Positions 51,924 through 59,401 of a stretch of 64,000 bases of DNA are shown in pieces (position 1 is the first letter of the stretch; every line of letters starts with the position of its first letter). The stretch lies in assembly GCA_050249615.1 (NCBI GenBank), contig JBFWQE010000001.1, positions 108,051 through 172,050 of the forward strand. Direction: 5' to 3'. A model generated the notes under the pieces. The model saw only the letters and a program-made list of their open reading frames with translations, was not told the DNA's origin and made no database searches. A program made the translations under genes and the position numbers. The stretch comes from VFZN01 sp050249615 (GTDB lineage: Bacteria > Acidobacteriota > Vicinamibacteria > Vicinamibacterales > UBA2999).

Positions 51924-53534
51924 TCAGTGCCTGAAGTGCCGCCGGCCGGTGAAGACCATGGCCAGGCCGTGCTCGTCGGCGGCGGCAATCACCTCCGCGT
52001 CCTTCACCGACCCACCCGGCTGCACGACGGCGGTGGCGCCGGCGGCGGCCACCGCGTCCAGGCCGTCTCGGAACGGGAAGAACGCGTCGGAAGCCGCGAC
52101 GCTGCCCTTCAGCGTCGTCGTGGCGCCGCCCCAGCCCGAGGCCTTCGCCACGGCCACCTTCACGGCGTCCACGCGGCTCATCTGGCCCGCGCCCATCGCG
52201 AGCGTCCGCACCGCGTCGGTGAAGATCACGGTGTTCGACTTCACGTGCGCCATCACGCGCCACGCGAAGCGCATGGCCTGCCACTCGGCCGGTGTGGGCT
52301 GCCGCCTGGTGACCACGCGCAGGCCATCCGTCGGCCAGGACGTGCGCGCCTCGAGCACCTGGTCGCGCTCCTGCACGAGCAGCGCGCCAAGGACGGAGCG
52401 AATCTCCCGCCTGAGCGACGCCGGGCCGTCGGCCCGCCCCAGCGCCGCGAAGTCGCCGGTCACCACGCGCATGTTGGCCTTCGCCGCCAGGATGGGCCGC
52501 GCCGCCTCGTCCACGCCGGGCGCAATGACCGCCTCGATGAAGGTGGCGACGATGGCGCGTGCGGTGTCCTCGTCGATGGCGCGATTCAATCCGACGATGC
52601 CGCCGAACGCGGCCAGGGCGTCGGCCTCGCGCGCGCGGACGTACGCCTCGGCAATGGTGGCGCCGGTGGCCGCGCCGCACGGGTTGGTGTGCTTGATGAC
52701 ACAGGCGGCCGGCTCGTCGAACTCCAGGACGATGCGCGCCGCTGCGTCGAGATCCAGGAGGTTCGTGAACGACAGCTCCTTGCCCTGGAGCACGGTGGGC
52801 GCCCCGAGGCCGAGGGCCGGATCCAGCGCGTACCACGCCGCGGGCTGGTGCGGGTTCTCGCCGTAGCGCAGATCGCGGATCTTGTGGGCGTCCACCACGA
52901 GCTGCCCGGGTGCCAGCGGCGCGGAGGACTCCCGCTGGAACTCGTGCCCGGCCACGGTGACCTCCGCCAGCGTGGAAGCGATGGCCGTGTCGTAGCTGCC
53001 CGTGTGCGCGAAGGCGCGCCGCGCCAGGTCGAAGCGGAAGGCGGGCGTCGGGCCGCCTTCGCGATCCAGCTCGGCGAGCACGGCCGGATAGTCCCCGGGC
53101 GACACCACGACCAGCACGTCCCGGAAATTCTTGGCCGCCGCGCGCACCAGGCTGGGACCGCCGATGTCGATCTGCTCGATGAGGTCGTCGAACGCGATCC
53201 CGGGCTTCGCCGCCGTCTCCACGAAGGGATACAGGTTCACGACGACGAGATCCACCATCCCGATGCCGTGCGCGGCCGCCGCGGCCAGGTCCTCTGGGTG
53301 GTGCCGCCGGGCCAGGATGCCGCCATGGATCTTCGGGTGGAGGGTCTTCACCCGGCCGTCCATCATTTCGGGAAAGCCCGTCACGTCCGAGACGTTGACC
53401 ACCGGCAGGCCGGCCCCGGCCAGCGCGTTCGCCGTCCCCCCGGTCGATACCAGCTCGAACCCCCGCGCCACCAGGCCCTGACCGAACTCCAGCAGACCCG
53501 ACTTGTCCGAAACGCTCAGAATGGCTCTTTTCAT
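51924..53534 (-). CDS. purH: Bifunctional AICAR transformylase/IMP cyclohydrolase
   Basis: 536 residues from the ATG at 53534, with GTGGAG just upstream. The N-terminal MGS-like IMP cyclohydrolase domain (RAILSVSDKSGLLEFGQGLV, STGGTANAL, DGRVKTLHPKIHGGIL) is followed by the AICAR transformylase domain with KHTNPCGAATG and the ending PGGSVKDAEVIAAADEHGLA. It performs the last two steps of IMP synthesis. It is divergent from the cold-shock gene and convergent with hldA. Confidence 0.97.
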   Translation of the reverse strand: MKRAILSVSDKSGLLEFGQGLVARGFELVSTGGTANALAGAGLPVVNVSDVTGFPEMMDGRVKTLHPKIHGGILARRHHPEDLAAAAAHGIGMVDLVVVNLYPFVETAAKPGIAFDDLIEQIDIGGPSLVRAAAKNFRDVLVVVSPGDYPAVLAELDREGGPTPAFRFDLARRAFAHTGSYDTAIASTLAEVTVAGHEFQRESSAPLAPGQLVVDAHKIRDLRYGENPHQPAAWYALDPALGLGAPTVLQGKELSFTNLLDLDAAARIVLEFDEPAACVIKHTNPCGAATGATIAEAYVRAREADALAAFGGIVGLNRAIDEDTARAIVATFIEAVIAPGVDEAARPILAAKANMRVVTGDFAALGRADGPASLRREIRSVLGALLVQERDQVLEARTSWPTDGLRVVTRRQPTPAEWQAMRFAWRVMAHVKSNTVIFTDAVRTLAMGAGQMSRVDAVKVAVAKASGWGGATTTLKGSVAASDAFFPFRDGLDAVAAAGATAVVQPGGSVKDAEVIAAADEHGLAMVFTGRRHFRH

Positions 53535-53551
53535 GATCTCCACGTCAGCAA

Positions 53552-53581
53552 TTGACACCAAATGTAACGGGCCGGTATGAT
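53552..53581 (+). promoter_or_regulatory. Strong sigma-70 promoter upstream of csp
   Basis: A perfect TTGACA (53552-53557), an 18-nt spacer and TATGAT (53576-53581), the best consensus promoter in the window. The expected start is near 53588. An intrinsic terminator follows only about 25 nt later. Confidence 0.75.
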
Positions 53582-53587
53582 GCGCGT

Positions 53588-53636
53588 GCGGTCCAGGTTA
53601 CCGGACCCGGAAGGCCGCACAGTGCGGCCTTTTTTT
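53588..53636 (+). ncRNA. Predicted short leader transcript or small RNA ended by an intrinsic terminator
   Basis: From the expected start a transcript of about 49 nt would fold GGTCC...GGACC (53590-53605) and then the terminator hairpin. It is either an independent small RNA or the attenuated leader of the csp mRNA. No expression data are available. Confidence 0.4.
53611..53636 (+). terminator. Intrinsic terminator in the csp leader
   Basis: AAGGCCGC-ACAGT-GCGGCCTT followed by seven Ts (53630-53636). It is a textbook Rho-independent terminator, placed between the strong promoter and the cold-shock gene. Confidence 0.85.
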
Positions 53637-53714
53637 GTGCCCGCTACAGGTCTTCGGGCCTGGGGCAGGTAGGACGACACGGTGGCGACGCCACCGCCAG
53701 CAGGAAGAAACACG

Positions 53715-53918
53715 ATGCGCATTACAGGCAAGGTCAAGTGGTTCAACAACGCCAAGGGCTATGGGTTCATCGAGCGCGAGGGCGGCAGCGACGTCTTCGT
53801 CCACTACTCGGCGATCCAGGGCTCGGGCTTCCGCTCCCTCGAAGAGGGCCAGCCGGTGGAGTTTGAAATCGTCGACGGCCCGAAGGGGCCGCAGGCGGGC
53901 AACGTCACCCGCGTCTGA
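53715..53918 (+). CDS. csp: Cold-shock domain protein (CspA family)
   Basis: 67 residues from the ATG at 53715 (CAGGAAGAAA upstream). RNP1 KGYGFIE and RNP2 VFVHYSAI are intact, preceded by GKVKWFNNAK. It binds single-stranded RNA and DNA, melts RNA structure, and in E. coli acts as a transcription antiterminator. The leader contains a promoter, a terminator and a GGTGGCGACGCCACC hairpin near the start (53680-53694), suggesting control by attenuation. A hairpin follows the stop. Confidence 0.95.
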   Translation: MRITGKVKWFNNAKGYGFIEREGGSDVFVHYSAIQGSGFRSLEEGQPVEFEIVDGPKGPQAGNVTRV

Positions 53919-53933
53919 GCCGCTGAAGACCAA

Positions 53934-53963
53934 CTGGTGCCGGGCGGTTCCGCTCGGCACCAG
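53934..53963. terminator. Hairpin between csp and the convergent unknown gene
   Basis: CTGGTGCCG/CGGCACCAG with an inner GCGG-TT-CCGC stem, about 14 bp in all, without a T-run. It lies within the 49-nt convergent space and may serve both genes. Confidence 0.55.
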
Positions 53964-53967
53964 CCGC

Positions 53968-54630
53968 TCAGGATTTCCCCGCCTTCTCCGCCGCCAGCTT
54001 CACCTTCCCGTTCTTCAGCTCCACTCGAAACGCGACTTCCTCGCCGCCGGCGCCGAGCTTCTTCACCTGCGCCCGGACCAGTTCGGAGAAACGCTCGTAC
54101 TCGACCGGCTTCTCTCCAGCCTCGCGGCGCGCCAGGGTCATCTGCTCGTAGAGCGCCTGCACGCGGTCCTGCTGGGCTCCCGGGTCCTTCAGGCTGGTCA
54201 CCGCCACGACCCGATCTTTCGCCGCCGGGGCTGGCGCGGCGGACGGAGACTCGGGTGCGCGGGACTGGGGCGAGGCCTCCGCACCACGCGGCTCGGGTGG
54301 GCGGGACTCCGCGCGTGGCTCGGCGGCACGGGCGGTTCCGGCCGGCCGGCCCGGCCGGCGGCCCATCTCCTGAGCCTTCAGCTGGCGCTCCCATAGTTCG
54401 GTGAACGCTGCCCATCGCGCCTGAACGGTCTGGAACCGGAATCGATCGCCCGTGTTCTGGATGTGCATGCGATCCATGCGCTTGACCATCGCGTCCACGC
54501 GCGCCCGCTGATCCCAGGGCAGGCGGGGCAACCGTCCCGCGAAGAACATGTTGTAATCGGCTTCGAGCCGCTTCAACTCGGCTTCGAGCGCGTGCAGGTC
54601 GCGGTCGAACTCGGATCGGGAAGTGGCCAT
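53968..54630 (-). CDS. Conserved-looking protein of unknown function with coiled coil
   Basis: 220 residues from the ATG at 54630. I do not recognise a family. The N-terminal about 95 residues are helical and charged (EFDRDLHALEAELKRLEADY, then RARVDAMVKRMDRMHIQNT and QARWAAFTELWERQLKAQE). A Pro/Arg/Ala/Glu-rich linker (about 100-150) leads to a compact C-terminal segment (DRVQALYEQMTLARREAGEK...LVRAQVKKLGAGGEEVAFRV), which looks like a small conserved domain. There is no signal peptide or membrane span. It lies 8 nt after the next unknown gene, so the two are likely cotranscribed. Confidence 0.7.
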   Translation of the reverse strand: MATSRSEFDRDLHALEAELKRLEADYNMFFAGRLPRLPWDQRARVDAMVKRMDRMHIQNTGDRFRFQTVQARWAAFTELWERQLKAQEMGRRPGRPAGTARAAEPRAESRPPEPRGAEASPQSRAPESPSAAPAPAAKDRVVAVTSLKDPGAQQDRVQALYEQMTLARREAGEKPVEYERFSELVRAQVKKLGAGGEEVAFRVELKNGKVKLAAEKAGKS

Positions 54631-54638
54631 GGGCGCGT

Positions 54639-55052
54639 TCAGGGCAGGAGCAGGAACCAGACGAGCGGCAGCCACAACTCGCGGGCGTACGGGAGGGGGC
54701 GATCGTCCACCAGCACCTCGCACGTCGGCTGTGCGCCGATCACCTCGAACAGGTCGCGCATGCGCAGCGCCTCGCCCGGGAAGAAGCGGGCCCGGTGGCG
54801 GCGCTGGGGGCCCTCGCCCACCTCGCGGTACTCCGCCGACGCCTTGGCCATCTCGACCGCGCGTGCGTAGTCGGGGCCGTCGAACGGGCCGAACACCAGC
54901 GTGATGGAAAACGGCTGGGTGCGGGGCCCGAAGAGCGCCGCGTGCAGGTCCGGGTCCAGCGCCGCGAGCTCTTCGGCAGTGGGCTCCTCCGGCTTCTCGA
55001 CGTAGGGCCAGAAGCGCTCCAGCGGGCGGGTGGTACGGCCGGTCTGCGACAT
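54639..55052 (-). CDS. Unknown protein, 137 residues
   Basis: From the ATG at 55052 (MSQTGRTTRPLERFWPYVEK). No family recognised. It has an acidic stretch (PEEPTAEELAALDPDLHAAL), a beta-rich centre (TLVFGPFDGPDYARAVEMAK), and a C-terminus ending in the hydrophobic LWLPLVWFLLLP, which could be buried or a tail anchor. It is the first gene of a two-gene unit with the coiled-coil protein and is divergent from selA. The predicted start regions overlap within 70 nt. Confidence 0.65.
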   Translation of the reverse strand: MSQTGRTTRPLERFWPYVEKPEEPTAEELAALDPDLHAALFGPRTQPFSITLVFGPFDGPDYARAVEMAKASAEYREVGEGPQRRHRARFFPGEALRMRDLFEVIGAQPTCEVLVDDRPLPYARELWLPLVWFLLLP

Positions 55053-55119
55053 GGAATCCCGGATCGTAGCAGGTTCACGAGGGTTCAGGAAGCGCGCGGA
55101 GGGGATACGATCGGAGGCC

Positions 55120-56493
55120 ATGCCGTCGCCCCGGGACATCCCCTCCATCGACCTGCTGAGGAAGCGCGGCCGAGTGCAGCGCCTCGAGGAGCAATACGGG
55201 CCGGACGCCACCGTGGACGCGCTCCGCGCGGCAGCGGACGCGGCGCGGCAGCGCCTGCGCACGCCGGGCGACACTTCGGCGCCGGACGCGGAGCACGAGG
55301 ACCTGGCGTCGGCCATCGAGACCGACGCCGAGGCACGGCTGCTGGGCCGATTCCAGGGGTCGCTTCGGCCGGTCATCAACGCCACCGGGGTCATCATCCA
55401 CACCAATCTCGGCCGGGCGCCGCTCGCCCGCGCGGCGATCGATCGCATCGCGGCCACGGCCGGCGGCTACACCAACCTGGAGTACGACCTTGCGAAGGGC
55501 TCGCGTGGATCGCGGGCCGTTCACGCCGAGGCGCTCCTGACGACGCTGACCGGCGCCGAAGCCGCGGTCGTTGTGAACAACAACGCGGCGGCTACGCTGC
55601 TGATGCTGGCCGCCCTGGCGCAAGGGCGCGAGGTGCTCATCTCACGCGGCGAGCTGGTGGAGATCGGAGGCGGCTTCCGCGTCCCCGACGTGATGGCGCA
55701 GTCGGGCGCGGACCTGCGGGAGATCGGCACGACGAATCGCACGCGCGTCGCCGACTACACGGTGGCCGCCGGGCCGCGCACCGCGCTCATCCTGCGCGTC
55801 CACCCGTCGAACTTCCGCGTCGAGGGCTTCGCCGAACGGCCGACGCTGACCGCCCTGGTCAACGCCGGCCGCACGCTGGGCATCCCGGTTGTCGAAGACC
55901 TCGGCAGCGGCAACCTCGACGAGGGGCTGGCCGACGAGCCGTCCGTGCGCGGGTCGCTCGCGGCGGGGGCGGACCTGGTGTGCTTCAGCGGCGACAAGTT
56001 GCTGGGCGGGCCGCAGGCGGGCATCCTGGCCGGACGTCGCGCGCTGGTCGATCGACTCCGCCGCCACCCGCTGATGCGCGCGTTCCGGGTGGACAAGCTC
56101 ACCTACGCGGCGCTCGAGGCCACCCTGCTGGAGTACCTCGCGGGCCGCGCCGGCCAGACCGTGCCCGTGCGGCGGATGCTGGCGACGGACGTGGATGCCA
56201 TCGAGGCGCGCGCGCGCGCGCTCGCGGACCGGCTCGTGGCCCAGGGCTGGCGCGTGAGCCTCGTGAGCGGTTCGTCTGCGGTGGGCGGTGGCAGCGCGCC
56301 GGGGCTGGCGCTTCCTACCGTGCTCGTGGCCATCGAGCGCGAAGGGCTCACGGCCCATGCACTGGAGGCCCGACTGCGCGTGCTGGACCCGCCCGTCATC
56401 GCCCGCATCGTGGACGATCGCGTGGCGCTCGACCTTCGCACGGTCCCTCCCGAGTCGGACCAGCAACTCGGATTGTTGCTCGAAGGGGTGTGA
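55120..56493 (+). CDS. selA: L-seryl-tRNA(Sec) selenium transferase
   Basis: 457 residues from the ATG at 55120. It has the N-terminal helical tRNA-binding domain (IPSIDLLRKRGRVQRLEEQ). The PLP-dependent core shows VINATGVIIHTNLGRAPLAR, VNNNAAATLLML, EIGTTNRTRVADY, and the PLP lysine K293 in FSGDKLLGGPQAG. It converts Ser-tRNA(Sec) to Sec-tRNA(Sec) with selenophosphate. No selB, selD or tRNA-Sec is next to it. TACGAT lies 8 nt before the ATG, with GGAGG between them. Confidence 0.95.
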   Translation: MPSPRDIPSIDLLRKRGRVQRLEEQYGPDATVDALRAAADAARQRLRTPGDTSAPDAEHEDLASAIETDAEARLLGRFQGSLRPVINATGVIIHTNLGRAPLARAAIDRIAATAGGYTNLEYDLAKGSRGSRAVHAEALLTTLTGAEAAVVVNNNAAATLLMLAALAQGREVLISRGELVEIGGGFRVPDVMAQSGADLREIGTTNRTRVADYTVAAGPRTALILRVHPSNFRVEGFAERPTLTALVNAGRTLGIPVVEDLGSGNLDEGLADEPSVRGSLAAGADLVCFSGDKLLGGPQAGILAGRRALVDRLRRHPLMRAFRVDKLTYAALEATLLEYLAGRAGQTVPVRRMLATDVDAIEARARALADRLVAQGWRVSLVSGSSAVGGGSAPGLALPTVLVAIEREGLTAHALEARLRVLDPPVIARIVDDRVALDLRTVPPESDQQLGLLLEGV

Positions 56494-56512
56494 AGATGAG
56501 AAGGCTTCGGCC

Positions 56513-57844
56513 TTATCCCTTCGGCCTCGCATGCTCGAGGATCAGGCCCACCGCCGTCCCCCGCTTGAACCCCTTCCAGTAGGTGTGCTCCGGCAGCGTC
56601 CGCCCCTCCCGGTCCACCGCCCAGACCGCGTCCTTCCCCTGGGGCACCAGCTCGAAGTATGCCTGCTTCGCCTCGTCTGTCTTCAGGTGGCGGTCGAACC
56701 AGGCCGTCGCGAAGTGCTGGAGGATGTTGTTCATGCGCACCGTGTCCCAGACGGGATCCGCATAGTGCGCGTACGGAGCGGGCGGCTCGCCGTTCGTGCC
56801 GAGAAGCTCGACAGGGGCGGGATACGGCGCCGCCGCATTGTGGTTCGCGTTCACGAAGGTCAGCAGGTAGCGGTCCGCGTTCACGGCCCCTTCGAAGAGC
56901 GCCCGCGTCCCCGTCTCGTACCCCGACACATCGTCCACGCTCCCGGCCACGAAGAGTACCGGAGTGCGGATGCCCTGGAGGCCCTCCGCGTCCCAGAAGC
57001 CGTTCTGCATGCCCCACGGCCCGATCGCAATGGCGGACTTGATGCGCGGGTCGATGCTGTCGCGATAGCGGGGATTGCCGGCGCCCCGATCGGCCAGCAG
57101 CCGGTTGGGCGGCGCGGAGGAAAACCCGACGCTGGCCGCGCTGAAGCCGCCACCGATGACGTTCACCACGCCGTAGCCGCCCATCGAGTAGCCGACGAGG
57201 CCCGCGCGGCTGGCGTCCACGATCCCCGAGAGGACGCTGCCCGAGCCCACGCGCCCGAGTCGCGCTATCTCGTTCAACACGAACAGCTGATCGATCGGGC
57301 GGTTGTAGAGCGTGCTGGCGAAGGCCTTCTGGTCGTCGTAGGTGCTGTCCTTGTGATCGATGGACACGACGACGTAGCCCTTGCTGGCGAGGTTCTCGCC
57401 GAGGTGGCTCAGCAGGTACCGGTTGCCCGGGTAGCCGTGCGAGATGATCACCAGGGGGAACGGCGCCCCCTCCACCCGCGGCCGCGCGTCGCGCACGGCC
57501 TGGCCGTGCAGCGCGGCGGTGATGGACGGGTCGCGGGTGATCACGCGGTACTCCCCGCCGGGCGACTGGCCGGTGCCCAGCACGGCCGGGTACCAGACCT
57601 CGAGCGTGAGCGTTCGGTCGTAGCGCGCGGTAGGCGCACCCACTTTCGTGTTGAGGATGTCGGGCCGGCCGGGATCCGTGGCCGTGAGGGTGCGCACGCC
57701 GACGGCGTGCGGGCCGTAGGCCGCCAGCTCGGGCGCCGTGGGCGCGATGATGTCGATGTGATTGGGCTGGGCCAGCACGCCAGCGCCGGCGAGCGACAGG
57801 CCCGCGAGCAGGATCGCCGGTTGCACACGAACCATGGGGCGCAT
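56513..57844 (-). CDS. Secreted alpha/beta hydrolase (platelet-activating-factor acetylhydrolase/dienelactone hydrolase-like)
   Basis: 443 residues from the ATG at 57844, which forms TAATG with the preceding stop; a second ATG three codons later is also possible. A signal peptide (ILLAGLSLAGAGVLAQ) precedes the fold. The oxyanion strand is FPLVIISHGYPGNRYLLSHL, and the nucleophile S220 lies in GLVGYSMGGYG. The acid is probably in VLFVAGSVDDVSGYE, and the histidine in the FVNANHNAAAP segment. The substrate is unknown. It is the last gene of a three-gene overlapping string with the ureohydrolase and a membrane protein. Confidence 0.82.
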   Translation of the reverse strand: MRPMVRVQPAILLAGLSLAGAGVLAQPNHIDIIAPTAPELAAYGPHAVGVRTLTATDPGRPDILNTKVGAPTARYDRTLTLEVWYPAVLGTGQSPGGEYRVITRDPSITAALHGQAVRDARPRVEGAPFPLVIISHGYPGNRYLLSHLGENLASKGYVVVSIDHKDSTYDDQKAFASTLYNRPIDQLFVLNEIARLGRVGSGSVLSGIVDASRAGLVGYSMGGYGVVNVIGGGFSAASVGFSSAPPNRLLADRGAGNPRYRDSIDPRIKSAIAIGPWGMQNGFWDAEGLQGIRTPVLFVAGSVDDVSGYETGTRALFEGAVNADRYLLTFVNANHNAAAPYPAPVELLGTNGEPPAPYAHYADPVWDTVRMNNILQHFATAWFDRHLKTDEAKQAYFELVPQGKDAVWAVDREGRTLPEHTYWKGFKRGTAVGLILEHARPKG

Positions 57845-58680
57845 TATGCGCGAGTCCGGCCCCGCGTGTCCGCCATCATGCGTCCCGCCAGCTCCTTGAC
57901 GATCTTGCCGGCCACGCTGGCCGTCACGCCCTGCAGGTCCTGCCGGGGGTTGTACTCGACGACGTCCGCGCCGACGATGGGCCCTGGCACGGTGTGTACG
58001 AGGTCGATGACGTCCCGCACCGTGAGGCCGCCGGGCTCGCGATGGGAGACGCCCGGCGCGAAGGCCGGATCGATCCCGTCGAGGTCGATCGACAGGTAGA
58101 CCGCGCCGCTCGTCGAGGGTCGCTCCCCCCGGCCCCATCTGCGCATGTCGAACACGGCCACGCCGAAGCGCTCCATCTGATCCCGCTGGTGCGGCGTGAT
58201 GGTGCGCAGGCCAACCTGCACGAGCCGTGACGCGAGGCCCTCCTCCATGATGCGCGCGAAGGGGCAGGCATGCGAGTAGCGGTCGCCCTCGAAGACATCG
58301 TAGAGGTCTGCGTGCGCGTCGACGTGCAGGATTGTCGTCCCCGGGTGGACGCGCGCCACCGCGCGCAGGATGGGATGGGAAACGGAGTGATCGCCGCCGA
58401 GCGCGATGGGACGATGGCCCGCGGCGTAGACGGCCGCGACGCCGGCCTCGATGCCGGCGCGTGCCGTCGCGGGATCGTCCGTGAGGTCCAGGTCGCCATG
58501 ATCCGAGAGCCCGTCTCCGGACGAGATGTCCTCGCCGAGCTCGGTCCACGGGTTGCCCTGCGGCGACCATAGCGCCTCGCGAATGGGGGCAGGCGCCTCC
58601 GCGGCGCCGCGAAGGAACGACGAGCTCGCGTCGTACGGAAGGCCAATCAGCCGCGGCGGGCCGAGGAGCGGGCCCATCAT
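57844..58680 (-). CDS. Ureohydrolase (agmatinase/arginase family)
   Basis: 278 residues from the ATG at 58680. The binuclear manganese site is complete: LGGDHSVSHP, TILHVDAHADLYD and YLSIDLDGIDPAFAPG. The region LIGLPYDASSSFLRGAAEAP and GGDHS fit agmatinase or guanidino-acid hydrolases rather than true arginase, but the substrate cannot be fixed. It releases urea (or formamide) from a guanidino compound. The start overlaps the upstream stop (ATGA) and its stop overlaps the next start (TAATG). Confidence 0.9.
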   Translation of the reverse strand: MMGPLLGPPRLIGLPYDASSSFLRGAAEAPAPIREALWSPQGNPWTELGEDISSGDGLSDHGDLDLTDDPATARAGIEAGVAAVYAAGHRPIALGGDHSVSHPILRAVARVHPGTTILHVDAHADLYDVFEGDRYSHACPFARIMEEGLASRLVQVGLRTITPHQRDQMERFGVAVFDMRRWGRGERPSTSGAVYLSIDLDGIDPAFAPGVSHREPGGLTVRDVIDLVHTVPGPIVGADVVEYNPRQDLQGVTASVAGKIVKELAGRMMADTRGRTRA

Positions 58681-59354
58681 GCGTGGCGTCCGGTCCGTAC
58701 GGTGTCGCGTGCTGCGGTTCGGTGCTTGTCGATCCAGTGCGCCCAGGGCGGGAACAGCCACAGCGCCAGCGCCCCGAGCGCAACCGCGGTCGAGGACGGC
58801 GGGGGCGGCGACCATGGCTGCGTGATCCAGATGAGAGTGGCCAGGGCAATCATCGCCGCCAGCGCCCAGCGCCCGACACGGTCGCGCGCGTCCGTCGCAC
58901 GAAGGTAAAGCCACAGGCCCACGGCCAGCAGCGTGCCCTCGAGGACGATGGTGGCGGGAATGGAGTACCAGATGCCGAGGCCGACCTCCGGCCCGCCAGG
59001 CCACAGCGGCAGATCTGGACGATGCGTCAGGGCATCCAGCACCCAGTGGCTGAGCACGAGCGCGCCGACGACAACGCCGGATCGCACGGTGAACAGGCCA
59101 CGCCAGGCCAGCCAGCCCGCAAGCACCGACCACACGAGCACGAGCAGCAGGCTGTGGCTCCAGGGGTAGGACTCGAACGCGAGGTTCGTGAACGCCGTGT
59201 CGCCGGGGCTGACGCGCACGGATTCCACCCCGGCAAGGACGAGCAGCGGCCACAGCAGGTCCAGCCCGAAGGCCGCCGCCACCGCGACCGAGAGCGGCAC
59301 GCGCGGCTCCGCAGGCTTGGCGGCAAGCGCCGCCGCGAGATGTCCGACGAACAT
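58677..59354 (-). CDS. Multi-pass membrane protein, possible YdjM-like metal-dependent hydrolase family
   Basis: 225 residues from the ATG at 59354; a GTG three codons earlier touches the -10 box. About five or six membrane helices. Conserved-looking polar positions are FVGHLAAAL, FGLDLLWPLL, YPWSHSLLLV and LSHWVLDALTHRPDLPLWPG. His and Asp residues at membrane borders resemble those of the YdjM-type membrane-bound hydrolase family. Function unknown. TAGACT lies 9 nt before the ATG, and TTATCA 16 nt further up, so the mRNA may be leaderless. Confidence 0.7.
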   Translation of the reverse strand: MFVGHLAAALAAKPAEPRVPLSVAVAAAFGLDLLWPLLVLAGVESVRVSPGDTAFTNLAFESYPWSHSLLLVLVWSVLAGWLAWRGLFTVRSGVVVGALVLSHWVLDALTHRPDLPLWPGGPEVGLGIWYSIPATIVLEGTLLAVGLWLYLRATDARDRVGRWALAAMIALATLIWITQPWSPPPPSSTAVALGALALWLFPPWAHWIDKHRTAARDTVRTGRHA

Positions 59355-59363
59355 GATGATCAC

Positions 59364-59392
59364 AGTCTAGCCGGTGCTGCGCCGGTGATAAG
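59364..59392. promoter_or_regulatory. Divergent leaderless-type -10 elements
   Basis: In the short space between the membrane-protein gene and the aminoacylase-like gene, TAGACT on the minus strand (59364-59369) and GATAAG on the plus strand (59387-59392) each lie 9 nt before their start codons. Confidence 0.4.
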
Positions 59393-59401
59393 CTCCCGCG
59401 C

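Noticed and set aside
57845..58849. Long upstream extension of the alpha/beta hydrolase frame
   Set aside because: It is out of frame with and fully covers the conserved ureohydrolase; the hydrolase starts at the TAATG junction with a proper signal peptide.
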